From NCBI GenBank assembly GCA_011037195.1, contig JAAEAF010003099.1:62001-126000 (forward strand): a stretch of DNA of 64,000 nt, read 5' to 3'. Below, in pieces: positions 51,801-58,717 of the stretch. The translations under genes were made by a program, and so were the position numbers. Under the pieces are notes generated by a model. The model was not told the DNA's origin. It did no database searches and worked only from the letters and a program-made list of their open reading frames with translations. The first letter of the stretch is position 1. Each line of letters opens with the position of its first letter. The DNA is from Triatoma infestans (Eukaryota; Arthropoda; Insecta; Hemiptera; Reduviidae).

Positions 51801-54800
51801 TTCATTTATTTATTTGAACTGAAGAAAATGTTAAACATGATTATAGACAGGTAAAAATGAAACCATCGAATTCTTTGATGTATAGGGTATTTATAAAAAT
51901 TGCAAAATTTCTAAACCGATTTTAGTCTTATTTAAAGCATCATCAACCTCTCTTATCTATTCTGGAGTGTATTTGAGGAAACTTTCCTGTTCGACTGTAG
52001 AAATACTCGAATACCCAGGTGATCTAATAATAAACTGGGTGAAGAAGGCTGTGCAGTTGATCTGAAATAACAAGCAAATAATAAAGGAAAAGAGAAAAGC
52101 AGTCTTACTTGCTGATAATAGGTACAATAAGCCTGAAAATTGGCTGCAATGCCTGATAATGTAGTGATAATAGATAGTTAATGTTAGTTAGATAATGTAG
52201 TGAATGTAGAAGATAATAACTGGCAAGGCAACGCTGATGGCTAAAGGAAAAAAAGGGTTGGTAAAAGGAAGGGGTTAGGAGGAAAGACGGGAAGAGGATA
52301 GAAAGGTGAGGAAGAAGAGAGGGTAGAGTGTGAGTTTGTGGCGTGTAAATGTGAGTGTGACGGATGTGAGAAACGAAGGCGTGTAGGGGCGAGAGAAGAA
52401 CAAGAGGAAGAGATCATTAAGGAAAAAGGAGGGAAAAGTGATCTGCTGTACGATCAGTTGCTAGTGGTGTTCCCTTTGAGGATTCCTTTCTAAGGCGAGT
52501 TAAGCTCACCGTCAAGATCGAAAGTGGCAATCGTAATACACTTCAAGATGAAGATGGCGGATCTCACGCTAAATACTTTGGCGAGAGGTGCGTAAATGAC
52601 TTTAAAAGCACTGGCGAGAATTTGCGTTTTCCACAATAATAGAAGGCGAGAACAAAAACTGCGGGGAAGTAACACTTGCAGTAGTTACAAACGACTAACT
52701 GACTTTTAGAGGCAGGGAACAGATAAAGCATGGGAAATAGAGGCGGAGGTAAATATGACATCAAAGAGCTGCCGAACTGCCAGCAGGAGGGACAGAAAAA
52801 GAGATAGATAAAAGGAGAGAGAAGCGTGAGCATTTAGTCGGCAGTGGACACAAAGGGAAATAAAGTATCAGAGATATTTTCCGTGATAGTCAGCTTTTTT
52901 GTGTCACCGACCGGTTTCGTACTCGTGGTGCATAAACTAAATTTATTCTGTGCAAGTCTGTGCCATAACACTATTTTGACAAAACATCGTGATGATGGGC
53001 GAACGCCCGAAACAGGCAGATGACCACAAAAAGAAGCAGGCTTTCACGGAAAATATTTCTGATGCTTTCCAGCTCTGCGGAACCAACCACAACGGAATTA
53101 AAATATTTGAAGTAATATCATTTAAAGGAAAGGAGAGTCAGTAAGTAGAGAATGTAAAAGAAAAGGCGTAGAAGAAGTCAAGTCCTTCAAAGGGACCGCG
53201 ACCGAACAATTTCCAATACATAGTTTATATAATTAGGCAAACATGTGGAATAAAAACATTGTGCAATTATATAAACCATATATTAAATACCCTTTACATC
53301 TAAGAATTCATATACCAGAGCCACAACATCGTTCGACAGATTGGGCCTCACGTGTCGAAGCAAAACTTTTCAGAGAAGAAAAAACTCATGATTTTTTATT
53401 TTTAGAGAAATAATACCGAATATTATTTTATAGAACAGTGTACAATTGGTGACTAGGATTGACGAACTGTGGTTGCAGTTTAATGAATTAGAAGCTTTAA
53501 ATGGCTCTCTAATGGGTCTGACAGGACTGCGCACACTAAATCTTAGTCATAATATTATTGAAAGGATATCTCCTGATGACCTCATTGGTTTAGATGACTT
53601 GGAAATTTTAGACATTTCCCATAACCATATAATTACACTTGAAGAAACCTCTAAAGTAAGTATATTATTTTATTTTTAAATGTATTTTATTTTCTAATTT
53701 ATCTTCTATTTCAACTAAATATTCTTCTTATTATCACTAGATACAGTTACTAAAATTTTCCTTTACCTGTACCAGATTCGTAATATCATGCGAAGTTGGT
53801 AAATTAAATATTGAAGTTTATCACATTTTCTTGGAACATGTGAAATAATTGGCACAATAATCTCTTACTACAACACCGTGATACTTGCATCTTGTGCCAA
53901 CATTAGCAATATTGTTTAAACAATATTGCTGACAGAGCGAAGCCAAGTGCATCATGTTTCCCAATATAATTGTGAAGATTAGCATCATGCTCTGACAGTG
54001 CTGCCAACGGGTACGAAGGCACGAGCACGTGCAACTCCTATAAAGCCCATACTCCACTCAGCTATAAAGCACTACAACTTTACAACTATTTAATCGCCAA
54101 TGCGCGTTTACCAGAGATGAAGAGCAACTTTTTAGTGATAAGAATTTTATTTTAATCGCCTGTAATAAAGGTGCACGGCAGGCTATTTATACTTGTTCTT
54201 ATTAAGCTAATTAACGAAATTACATCCTTTTTTTTAGGCTGTGTTGCCCAAATTAGAAGAGTTAAAAGCTTCACATAATTTGCTGTCCCATTTAGAGAAG
54301 GATTTTCATGGTTTACCGAGACTCTGTTGGGCTGATCTTTCTTATAATAGAATTGAGAGTATTAGCTTTGCTTTGGGAAAGTATACACAGTGTATTGTAC
54401 ATAGTGTTCATAAACCTCTGAGAATATATCTGCAAGGTAACTGTTTGATTTGAAAAATCTTTTGTTTTATATTTTATAGATTACAGATGTTTATTTAACT
54501 TGTAGGAGACTGCTGTATTTTGGTATTATTTTTAAAATCGAGTACTGAATTGATTGATTTAATTAGCGAAACGGACTAGTTATGAAATAAAATTTATTTA
54601 GAATAATCACTATCCCTGGAGAGAGTAACTAAGTGATTGATTTAGTATTTTGAATGGCTAACCCCTGTAAAAAAAACCTCCAGGAAATTTGAATTTCGGG
54701 CAACCTCTGACTTTTAGCAAGCAATTAATTCGTACTAACAATACAAAGGCAGCGACAGACCGCCTTACAGTGCTCTGAAATGGCAGTTTAATAGGAAGCC

Positions 54801-56437
54801 AAAGGAAACCTCCCGCTACTCAGAAAAATTTAAAATCAATTTTCATAAAGTCACGCATTCGGTTTCGAGAAAATTAGAAAAGCTGAAAAGTCTATCGGGT
54901 AAAGTGGTATTTCCCGTTGAGGATTTGGCTGAAACTATCCTTCGCATCCCCTGGAGTAACCCAAAAGGAATATCAAGTTTGATCTTTCTGCTATTTTTTG
55001 TTCAAGAGTTTGAGGCTAGCAAAATTTATCTCCCTCCATTTCAAAATATTGTTATATTACATGGAATGATCTCGACCAATGTAACAGTAGTAAACAAAGT
55101 AACTTCATTAATTTCCACTAAACATGCAAAATATTTTCGAAAATTGCTTGTTTTTAAACTTATTTGTAGCAAATACATTTTGGGTTCTGCTGACCTCCCA
55201 AACAAATGAGTGAGAGAGAAATTTTAAAAACCCATTTTTATTAGTCTGGAGATCTCATAACATGTATTTCCTTAAAATTCAATTCTGAAAACCTGTTATG
55301 CTTACAATATTTCCTCCTGCAGAAGTATATTAACTTCTCATTTATTCATTTTAATGTTTTAATATTGTCTACAAGTGTACCTGAAAGAAAGGATACGGTA
55401 TTCAAGTGTTTTTCATAATATAGGTGTTTCTGCAACATTGATTCAAATCTCAGTTTTACTTTTGTTGGAAGTCTCTTTTATTATTATATTTAATTAATAT
55501 AGGTTTATTTCAGCAAGGCCCCAGATTGGTTTGTAATTGTCCGGAGCATGCGCATTGATAGATGTGCGAGCCAACATGTTTCAAATCAATTTCTAATTGA
55601 AAGTCAACGTTCCAAATTATTCCCCATAAGACTGGATCAAGGAATATACTGGTGCATTAATAATATTTGCATTAAGTTTTCTCACTTGATTGGTTGTAAG
55701 TAGTTTGCTTGCAAGAATGTAATCATAAATTATAAAAATAAAAGCGTTTCAACAGAATTAAATTCTGATTAAACAGGAACCAGTGACTGAACGCGCATAT
55801 GTAGTCCCTCTAATCAGAAATTGCTTGTTGGAACAAACCATAGAACTTATTTATGCTCCTTCGCCGCCCCTTCTATCGTCAAGTGAAGTGCAAGTCAAAA
55901 CTTTTCTTTCGGACTTTCTGCTTCTATCTTCTTTTAAACGGTTTTTATTCAGGCATGTGTGGGATTGATGCAGAGTACCCTGGCTTGATCCGGAATGATT
56001 ATGGTGGGAGGGCTGCTGCCACAGTTGTCAAGCTGGCCTCCATGTTTTAAGGCAACTTCAGTGGGGTTTACCGCCTCCGATGGCCGACCACAAATGGCGT
56101 GCAACACAAGAAAGCGGAAGTCGGATTTTTCACCCGAATCTATAGAAATATCCTATATTTGGATAAACCTGGAGTTTCGCATCCCTTACGTTTTGTTTAT
56201 AAACACTATTTCAATAGATCAAATGAATAAACGATTAATTAAATGTATATTAAATGTTGAAAAACTTATTTTTCCAATTGTGCAGGTAACTTGGAAGTGT
56301 GCGGTCTAAGTGACGTCATAACAAACTTGCAGGCCCAGAATAATACTGAATTTTATACTCCTTCTAATGAGGAATGTACTGCTAATCTTGCTAAACAATC
56401 ACAAATAGCAGTGCTGTCTTCGGCAAATATTGCTTAA
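12450..56437 (+). CDS. Secreted leucine-rich-repeat protein, complete 8-exon gene (575 aa)
   Basis: Exons 12450-12802, 16395-16563, 18875-19008, 25299-25566, 42312-42542, 53434-53655, 54238-54436 and 56286-56437 sum to 1728 nt with every phase matching: 575 residues and TAA. The start (CCATGG) gives a hydrophobic signal peptide of about 22 residues. A cysteine cap follows (Cys around 31, 39, 41 and 58, pattern CxCx..C), then LRRs from about residue 100 to 525, for example LRVLNLTYNEIQEF, LQLVDLSHNKINKL, LRTLNLSHNIIERI, LEILDISHNHIITL and LCWADLSYNRIESI. A short tail holds two cysteines. Several N-x-S/T sites are present and I see no membrane helix, so it is probably an extracellular glycoprotein. 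It resembles the broad insect class annotated as artichoke-, chaoptin- or acid-labile-subunit-like, but I cannot name the orthologue. Confidence 0.88.
12803..16394. other. LRR intron 1
   Basis: No exon seen. The first third is unassigned AT-rich DNA; from about 13970 to 15665 it is filled by two copies of the ctttctcttac TIR family. Confidence 0.6.
13970..15664 (-). repeat. Two copies of the ctttctcttac TIR family
   Basis: The clearer copy spans about 14706-15664 in reverse orientation. It starts with gtaagagcaagtattg, then ttcgatatcg and accggaaatatccgttttga. It has repeated internal modules with caacgattttctttaaac. It ends in aagttgtatgagtatttcac, the reverse of the outer end seen at 58268. 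A more decayed part is at about 13970-14420. Confidence 0.55.
16395..16563 (+). CDS. LRR gene exon 2
   Basis: Residues 118-174. Acceptor TTGTCAG|C, donor CAT|GTTAGT. LRR content: TESFSLADNGFTAVP and IRILDLSYGRILNV. Confidence 0.87.
16564..18295. other. LRR intron 2, unassigned part
   Basis: AT-rich with a G run near 17692. I recognise no gene or element here before the palindrome at 18296. Confidence 0.5.
18296..18739. mobile_element. Short Penelope-derived palindrome with hammerhead-like cores
   Basis: Near-perfect inverted repeat: left arm about 18296-18516, right arm 18541-18739, spacer 24 nt. Each arm carries the phrase cctgaagaagacaaac/gtttgtcgaaacgtcg (right arm 18608-18641; left arm reverse-complemented 18398-18430). 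That phrase matches the ends of the Penelope-like element at 20864, differing only in stem sequence. No coding region survives; it appears to be two terminal pieces joined head to head. Confidence 0.65.
18875..19008 (+). CDS. LRR gene exon 3
   Basis: Residues 175-218 plus two bases. Acceptor TTTTGCAG|GGC, donor TTGCG|GTAATA. LRR content: VHTLLINNNNISLLE and LVNLHIGMNEIKDL. Confidence 0.87.
19255..19560 (+). mobile_element. LINE reverse-transcriptase relic (RTE-like)
   Basis: The + frame gives VGLHRDPLSPVLFNLVLEMA then RTINPGG, equivalent to the R-Q-G-D-PLSP-LFN motif B. After decayed bases (motif C lost) AAAFKSAYMEIEK and AEYGLRVNKGK follow. This resembles RTE-clade proteins, like the better-kept copy at 44496. 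Stops are present. Confidence 0.5.
19769..20625 (-). mobile_element. LINE 3' fragment with (ATT)n tail (CR1/Jockey-like group)
   Basis: On the minus strand, broken frames give HIGLMAPKLSSIVFLLKNLT, then EALKVVYFGKFQSAAPMG, then ARPNESCRLHFKNNKILTIP. The end is YLFKGRKIFNTLPNEISL and LFKSKLKTMLLDIVIYDLDD. This is the usual end of CR1/Jockey-type reverse transcriptases (HI..L..KLS, LTIP, G.KIFN.LP). The element ends in a trinucleotide tail, seen as (AAT)n at 19769-19793 on the + strand. Its 5' side joins another LINE near 20625. Confidence 0.6.
20864..22140. mobile_element. Palindromic Penelope-like element with GIY-YIG fragments and 12-bp TSD
   Basis: Flanked by the exact direct repeat actgtaagaatt at 20852-20863 and 22141-22152. 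Two 5'-truncated copies lie head to head: a minus copy (about 20864-21632) and a plus copy (about 21663-22112) around a loop of about 28 nt. Each contains the C-terminal GIY-YIG endonuclease start of Penelope proteins (LIYKID, then CPATYIGQTSQYLKKRLYQH in the plus copy; the minus copy is more damaged). Each terminus carries a ctgaagaagacaa...ttgtcgaaacgttgg motif (plus 22015-22051, minus 20925-20960). The target is the LOA-like LINE. Confidence 0.75.
21690..22061 (+). pseudogene. Penelope GIY-YIG endonuclease fragment, plus copy
   Basis: C-terminal part of a Penelope-like polyprotein. TPITQRSDLIYKID leads into a Cys-containing strand, YIGQTSQYLKKRLYQHEYD (the YIG half of GIY-YIG plus the following Arg helix), then HIELNHNFDYDNPTIL (the conserved H.....H.FD.......L segment). 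It nucleates nicking of target DNA in intact elements. The reverse-transcriptase part is absent. The reverse copy at 21299-21610 has a premature break after YIWTD. Confidence 0.7.
23640..24850. repeat. Fragments of the ctttctcttac TIR family with a SINE piece
   Basis: Around 23640-23830 and 24190-24850 are family phrases: cagaaagtcgtatgagtgtttcacgccag at 24178-24206 is the outer terminus, then tctcaaaaacgaaaagtggc and gctcaaacttgatgg. At about 24103-24155 sits a reversed tRNA-like B-box piece, gactcgaacccgggacctcc, a truncated SINE. Confidence 0.45.
24893..25080. repeat. (TA)n-rich microsatellite
   Basis: Almost pure alternating TA with interspersed acatg and acagta interruptions. Confidence 0.85.
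25299..25566 (+). CDS. LRR gene exon 4
   Basis: Residues 219-308. Acceptor GTTTACAG|T, donor ATA|GTAAGT. About four repeats: VQWLYVKWNQLVNL, LRMLDAAYNLITKLP, LELIAMEFNHITSL and LKFLNFTHNKISI. Confidence 0.9.
25709..25932 (-). mobile_element. tRNA-derived SINE with perfect 14-bp TSD
   Basis: Flanked by ttacaatcgaattt at 25695-25708 and 25933-25946. On the minus strand the head reads ttagctcagtggttagcgca (A box) and gttcgagtcc (B box), like a tRNA but without full cloverleaf conservation. A GC-rich body follows with an inverted cggcctccgg / cactgcc region, ending in gacgcgcctta. The perfect duplication shows a relatively young insertion. Same family as 57897-58107. Confidence 0.8.
26334..26401. 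repeat. 30-bp hairpin at the start of the Jockey-like LINE
   Basis: Arms 26334-26363 and 26372-26401 are complementary at 29 of 30 positions, with an 8-nt loop (atcaaaaa). It lies just before the region that leads into the Jockey ORF1, so it is either 5'-end sequence of that LINE duplicated in inverse or its own structured 5' end. Confidence 0.75.
26372..27408 (+). mobile_element. Jockey-like LINE, 5' part with ORF1
   Basis: ORF1 (gag-like, RNA-binding) starts at ATG 26814. A Ser/Thr-rich N-terminus with a basic KRKQRTPGNSPPKNKMK stretch leads to PPIYIKNVNR, then AEFCKALAQ, IVGADSFTCKAR and KDKNADYHTYQLEEEKAYRV, the conserved ORF1 fold block of Jockey elements. One stop (27210-27212) and one frameshift (about 27239) break it. 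At 27408 it stops abruptly against the I-like LINE on the other strand. ORF1 C-terminus and most of the endonuclease are missing; the likely remainder is 32985-34932. Confidence 0.7.
27408..30709 (-). pseudogene. I-like LINE ORF2 (endonuclease, reverse transcriptase, RNase H)
   Basis: Starts near MNIMQWNARSVVNKRAEF. AP-endonuclease motifs are present: N in QWNAR, E in LSETWF, GDFNCHH, and the final SDHLP after a frameshift near 30100. RT motifs: SPGKDQ at about 29420, YGFRQGKS, motif A FIDIKGAYDQ at about 29010, GLPQGGILSPLLY at about 28830, and catalytic LQYADDICIYTS at about 28740. RNase H: YTDGSK at about 27850, then FTDNLSAL and KAHIGIKGNERADLLAKRA. Breaks at about 29640, 29250, 28970, 28170 and 27745. 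It ends 10-15 residues after the last RNase H block, shorter than intact ORF2 proteins. Confidence 0.75.
31216..32455 (-). pseudogene. I-like LINE ORF1 (gag-like, zinc knuckles)
   Basis: Starts at the ATG complementary to 32453-32455. After a frameshift near 32385 it reads EDPGPFHVIIESENLAKVGI and KKLGINRVRVEMNNAVSANK, an RRM-like ORF1 fold. The zinc knuckles follow: CKKCLRFGHFEDQC, a stop at 31749, a second knuckle CDKCGGDH whose last Cys is Ser, and CVNCGGASHLATNHDMC. It would bind element RNA in the RNP. Confidence 0.7.
32573..32735. repeat. 51-bp tandem repeat, about 3 copies
   Basis: Copies of aaaaatagaaaagaaaaact plus 31 more bases start at 32581, 32632 and 32683, nearly identical. The repeat lies just upstream (minus strand) of the I-like ORF1, so it is probably a promoter-type 5' UTR array of that element. 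Because 51 is a multiple of three, it creates an apparent repeated hydrophobic ORF, which I do not believe is coding. Confidence 0.85.
32985..34932 (+). mobile_element. Jockey-like LINE, 3' part with reverse transcriptase and poly(A)
   Basis: Begins in the linker after the endonuclease: HYPYNLPLQLRILIA, a stop, then KRRARALWQRSRYPSHKHAL. RT motifs: SPGYDLI, SYRPISLLPILGKILEKIL, FGFRSGHST, then after a frameshift near 33860 motif A LDISKAFDCVWHEGLL, GVPQGSILAPILYTLYTADI, and after another shift catalytic YTYADDTATF. YLGMFLDKRLTWNPHI follows. It ends with KRRWPRDLLG, a short 3' UTR with AATAAA, and an A run at 34922-34932. The C-rich third positions contrast with the AT-rich flanks. It is Jockey-type because there is no RNase H. 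Confidence 0.75.
35001..35160. repeat. 50-bp tandem repeat, 3 copies
   Basis: Units at 35001, 35051 and 35101 (with a partial at 35151) each contain tttccagctctgcgaaccca and accacaacaa. The unit joins the left-end and right-end sequences of the foldback element at 52863 and 63481. Confidence 0.85.
35161..36840. other. Unassigned part of LRR intron 4
   Basis: Moderately complex sequence, with a less AT-rich patch at about 35580-35720. Short frames only, none with a domain I recognise. The last 180 bases may already belong to the TIR repeat family. Confidence 0.4.
36841..37254. repeat. Fragment of the ctttctcttac TIR family
   Basis: Family phrases ttgctggaaccgtttacgag, cagtttaagctttagaggaa and gctggaaccatattcc, leading directly into the 28-bp minisatellite. 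Confidence 0.45.
37255..37675. repeat. 28-bp minisatellite, about 15 units
   Basis: Unit tagttttatgtatccaaata plus catgtatt. Most units are 28 bp; at least three units are 24 bp from loss of tatc (tagttttatgccaaatacat...). It ends directly in atttccggtgaaaactc, the terminal part of the TIR repeat family, so it seems to have expanded inside one copy. Confidence 0.9.
37676..38319. other. TIR-family right end and unassigned DNA
   Basis: 37676-37745 holds the family end (ttccggtgaaaactct, cgaaaatttgacgcg, actttctctttcagcagtaag). The rest up to 38319 shows no gene; at 37955-37980 there is a small cttcttgctatagcagcaag hairpin. Confidence 0.45.
38320..39932 (+). mobile_element. RLE-type (R2/NeSL-like) LINE relic
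   Basis: In + strand order: SKAISVHRGFPQENTLSSTL then FNLVIDY (motif B) at about 38390-38470, and LTLTGFADDQVVSARR (motif C) at about 38550. ELNPRKS-like remnants follow. A thumb region carries WSSDGRNWVPLSEVW, then a decayed Cys/His stretch ending in CAWELSP. DIVVFDSKRPLIMDSTVRFE at about 39630 corresponds to the PD..(D/K) core of restriction-like endonucleases, then EKCIPYLKDKFLDKFG. It ends FLEVPHNHLYT and stop (39930-39932). The endonuclease after the RT sets it apart from the other LINEs here. The exact clade is uncertain; several stops. Confidence 0.55.
39933..41500. other. Unassigned part of LRR intron 4
   Basis: First 300 bases are probably the 3' UTR of the RLE-type LINE. The rest is AT-rich with no recognisable gene or repeat. 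Confidence 0.4.
41520..42000. repeat. Fragment of the ctttctcttac TIR family
   Basis: Shares aattttagagggggggtctg, gaatttgaagaaaatcggat and tatctgaaactgaggtttgg with the reverse-orientation modules at 14706-15664. Confidence 0.45.
42312..42542 (+). CDS. LRR gene exon 5
   Basis: Residues 309-385. Acceptor TTCCCAG|TTA, donor CAG|GTAATC. Three clear repeats: LEDLYLGYNNIVTL, LRVLNLTYNEIQEF and LQLVDLSHNKINKL. It lies between a 16.7 kb and a 10.9 kb intron. Confidence 0.92.
42630..43310 (+). repeat. Copy of the ctttctcttac TIR family
   Basis: Left end ttcactttctcttactgctg (about 42628) and right end aagagaaagtcatgtgaatg (about 43280) are inverted to each other. Inside are ggtttcctaatc and the nearly identical phrase ttttttaaaaagaagaaaaatac, seen also at 42197. 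Confidence 0.5.
43311..44482. other. Unassigned part of LRR intron 5
   Basis: AT-rich; a long A run at 43530. No gene recognised before the RTE insertion. Confidence 0.4.
44496..45836 (+). mobile_element. 5'-truncated RTE LINE with 13-bp TSD
   Basis: Direct repeats agtaagctgggta at 44483-44495 and 45837-45849 flank the element exactly. It starts within the RT (RGIALLSTVYKVMAK), then GDYQAGFRRNRSTTDQ, FIDFKQAYDSLYRVKVF (motif A), GLRQGDVLSTILFNLMLE (motif B) and LAFADDVIVG (motif C). One stop/frameshift near 45250 splits off the C-terminal part: YGCKTWILTESDAKLL, RRLEWMGHLIRMERDRIVKR and GRRKVGRPRKRWTDDVEAG. It ends in KGCSA and an impure A tail. The C-terminal layout is that of insect RTE-clade endonuclease-reverse transcriptases. 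Confidence 0.85.
45939..46110 (-). repeat. Gypsy 3' LTR (172 bp)
   Basis: tgtagtgtcc ... cactaca. Same sequence as the other LTR except for a 28-bp deletion after aaacac and a missing tag near the start. Confidence 0.85.
46255..48565 (-). pseudogene. Gypsy pol: RT, RNase H, integrase
   Basis: RT: SKYFTKLDIKEAFHHI (motif A) at about 48500 and CAFIDDILIHAP (catalytic, FIDD) at about 48300. VEYLGHKLNAKGLSP follows, then RNase H TEVMADASPTGLGGVLIQ at about 47860 and FYLITDHKPLQCLF. Integrase: a decayed zinc finger (CKRCQ), then VAIGYCGPLKSGHYLFVVVD, where the first catalytic Asp expected at the VD.CGP position is Gly. IIADNGTHFTA (second Asp) and ANGEVERQNRTL (Glu) are intact. Frame breaks at about 47750, 46930 and 46705, and a stop near 47510. 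Confidence 0.8.
48925..49902 (-). pseudogene. Gypsy gag with CCHC knuckles
   Basis: Begins MQDFNVGPLKGNDDMDGVDW with a capsid-like helical region (SRWYRAFEIYIAAQGV). A middle part is out of frame. The nucleocapsid has NKVCNKCNQLIGHFSKCC at about 49190-49140, a C-x2-C-x4-H-x4-C knuckle, followed by a basic KMKKKGKQDSKRKH stretch. The first knuckle (GLCYRYGGYSHFSKEL) has lost cysteines. Confidence 0.65.
49959..50158 (-). repeat. Gypsy 5' LTR (200 bp)
   Basis: tgtagtagtgtcc ... cactaca. Holds the segment cttaaaacatttatttttca that the partner LTR has lost. Confidence 0.85.
50164..52862. other. Unassigned part of LRR intron 5
   Basis: No recognised gene. At about 52240-52450 the + strand is strongly purine-rich, with a short frame holding a Cys cluster (ECEFVACKCECDGCEKRRR). 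I do not recognise this, and it has no support as an exon of the LRR gene. Confidence 0.35.
52863..53094 (+). mobile_element. Short foldback element, copy A
   Basis: Inverted arms: tattttccgtgatagtcagc...caccgaccggtttcg on the left; cgaaacaggcagatgaccac...cacggaaaatatt on the right. Then comes the tail tttccagctctgcggaacca. Same family as 63481-63782. The right arm holds gtgatgatgggcgaac and gcccgaaac, a hammerhead-like core in which the leading C is replaced by G. Confidence 0.65.
53434..53655 (+). CDS. LRR gene exon 6
   Basis: Residues 386-459. Acceptor TTTATAG|AAC, donor AAA|GTAAGT. Repeats: IDELWLQFNELEAL, LRTLNLSHNIIERI and LEILDISHNHIITL. Confidence 0.92.
54238..54436 (+). CDS. LRR gene exon 7
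   Basis: Residues 460-525 plus one base. Acceptor after a T run (TTTTAG|GCT), donor CAAG|GTAACT. Repeats: LEELKASHNLLSHL and LCWADLSYNRIESI, then PLRIYLQ leading into the C-terminal tail. Confidence 0.9.
54840..55320 (+). repeat. Copy of the ctttctcttac TIR family
   Basis: In LRR intron 7. Shares gtatttcccgttgaggattt (compare acttccggttgaggaatttt at 5746), aaaaggaatatcaagtttga and gatctcataacatgtatttc with the copy at 5078. Confidence 0.5.
56286..56437 (+). CDS. LRR gene terminal exon 8
   Basis: Residues 526-575 and TAA. Acceptor TTGTGCAG|GT. The join gives QGNLEVCGL, like the start of an LRR C-terminal cap, with a second cysteine in NEECTAN. No hydrophobic anchor follows. Confidence 0.85.
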
Positions 56438-56905
56438 TCTAGTGGAGATGAGAGGGCAGCTTGGCTTTCATTAAAATTCGCTACTAATCAACTTTTAGTT
56501 GTGTGAGACATTTGATGTTTTGTTTATCGCGCTGTGAATTAGTTGACCACAAATTGCCCCACGCAGATTCCATTAACTAACCAACTATATCTGTTTTGAT
56601 AGATAGACAAACTGTAACTTTTATTACATTTTTTTTTTAATTTTATGAAATGAAACAATTTAAACTTTATGAATTATATTTTAATTGAATTGTGTGTGTA
56701 CGCATAGCCCACAGTCGAACAATATATGTATATATATAACAATATTTTTGTTTTATAATTAATTTGGTATTGTGAAAATGACCTGTTTTTATTGTGTACC
56801 TCAGTATTTTGCAACTCTGGAGAATTTTAGTAAAGTTTTGATTTGGTACAAAAAATGATTGATTTTATAAGTGGTTTAATAATTTTTTTTTATTTGAAAT
56901 TCATG

Positions 56906-57174
56906 AATAAAAAACTGAAGGGAAGCTGATGTAACTGTACCTGAATGTTAATGTTTATTGTTTCCATTTAGAAATGCAACGATAATATTCAATAATTTTT
57001 ATGATAAGTGATCAACTCTTCTTACTTTTATCTATAATATCTATTTATATATATATAACTTAAATTATTTGAATATATTGATTATTAATTTGTTAATAAT
57101 GTTCTTCATATTTTCCTTCTTAGTGTACTTTGTATTTGAAAATATCACTTTTAATGCAGCCACAAATAAATAAA
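56906..57174 (+). promoter_or_regulatory. Candidate polyadenylation signals of the LRR gene
   Basis: AATAAA at 56906-56911 and two overlapping copies at 57165-57174 lie 0.5-0.7 kb after the stop. Which one is used cannot be told from the sequence. Confidence 0.35.
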
Positions 57175-57279
57175 ATAGTAAGTATGTATAAACTAAGTGA
57201 ATCAGTTTTCATAAAATTTATTTTAAATTAATGATTAAATATCGATCAAGTATCAAGTTGGAAAGTATAACTTCCTGAA

Positions 57280-57880
57280 TTATATCGCGAAGGGTCCCTA
57301 ACAGTGCTTGCGAAGATTCTCGGTAATATGATGAAATTTAAGCGGATTTGGATTCTGACTGCTATATGATGAAATTCAAGGCTATGTTAATTTCCTTAAC
57401 TTCCATTAGATGATAGAGTCAGAAATTGAACGATGCGGAAGCCTAATAAGTCTAAGGTAAGTCCCAGAAAGGTTCAAAAATAATTTTTTTCTGAAAAAAT
57501 GAAATAAGTGCTATAGATCCTTACATGTGCGATCATACTTTATCAAGTTTAAATGAAATCGTTGGAGCCGTTTTCTTGAAAATTGGGAAACTGAAAATCC
57601 ATTCAGTGATGTGATTCTTCAATTACACCCATTTTTTCAAACGTGATGTTTTATTCTCAATAAAACATTTGTGGTGAAACTGTTCAGTATAAAGAAATAA
57701 CAGTTTATAGGAATAACCTCATAAAATAAAGAAATATTTTAAATAAAAGTTGTGGTTATTTATATTTGAGGTTAATATATAAATTAGCTATTTCAGACAA
57801 AAACTGGGAAGTTGGAAAATTTATTCAGAGCAGTGTAACTTCCGGTTAAACGACTTTGGAAAATATGAATAAATAAATTC
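57280..57880 (+). repeat. Copy of the ctttctcttac TIR family, decayed
   Basis: Holds tttaaatgaaatcgttggagcc, gaaattttaaataaaagttgtgg-like modules and cttccggttaaacgactttg, in the same order as 5330-5760. Confidence 0.45.
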
Positions 57881-57896
57881 TTATTATTTTTTTTCA

Positions 57897-58107
57897 TTTA
57901 AGGCGCGTCAACATCTTTGGTCATTGGCGCCCGGAGCCTTCTCAGTGCACTGCCGGCCTCCGGTCAGTGTTCTCACGTTATAAACAACACTGTCCATACC
58001 GGATAGTGAGCTAAAGAGGCTCCTAGGAAGAAGCAATCTAAGGGCTGCACAGCTGGACTCGAACCTGGGAGTCCAGTGCGCTAACCACTTAGCTATTCCC
58101 TTCCCTA
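57897..58107 (-). mobile_element. tRNA-derived SINE, second copy
   Basis: Matches the SINE at 25709-25932 over its length. On the minus strand, gaatagctaagtggttagcg (A box) and gttcgagtcc (B box). About 18 bases between the boxes are missing compared with the first copy. No clear target duplication. Confidence 0.75.
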
Positions 58108-58261
58108 ATAATTAAATTATTATTATTGTCCAAAGAGTAAAGTCAGAATCTACGAATTATCAAGTTTGAACTATGTGAAATTTCCGTTTTTGGATTATGC
58201 TGACAAACAAACCAACTCCCCTCCATAACACAACACTCACACATACATATACATATATAAG

Positions 58262-58715
58262 ATAATTTGGTGTGAAACACTCACACAACTTTCTCTTACT
58301 CCAGTTTTCAAAATTGTAATTGACAAATTTTATAGTTTATGTACCAAATTTGATGAAATTCGTTGGAGTTCGTCGAAAACTGAAAAAAAGTTCAGGAAAA
58401 GTGCACTTCCGGTTTTCTTATTTCCTTGAAACTCGGAATTTTGGCCATCTAATTCTAATTAATTTTGTTTGAATTGTAGAATTTTATAATCAACTATGAT
58501 AACTTTTTAGAGGAAAACCTACCCCCACCCCCTCCCCAAAGTACCCTTAAATGAATTTTTCCGAGAAATGTTTTAAATAAAAGTTGTAGATCTTTAGATA
58601 AAAGTTGTAGAATTTTTAAATAAAAGTAGTAGAAGAAAATCGTCCGATCCATTTTTGAGAAAATTGCAAGAAAGTAAAAAAATACCAAAAGACTGAAAAA
58701 TATAGTTTAGTAAAA
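58262..58715 (+). repeat. Copy of the ctttctcttac TIR family with full outer end, cut by BEL/Pao
   Basis: Starts ggtgtgaaacactcacacaa then ctttctcttactcc, the longest terminus seen, followed by the same modules as 5078-5760 (attttatagtttatgtacca, acttccggttttcttatttc, ggatccatttttgag-like). It stops where the GC-rich BEL/Pao sequence begins. Confidence 0.55.
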
Positions 58716-58717
58716 AC

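Noticed and set aside
52240..52530. Purine-rich frame with a cysteine cluster as a new gene.
   Set aside because: Low complexity, no start or splice context that fits, no recognised fold; kept only as an unassigned stretch.
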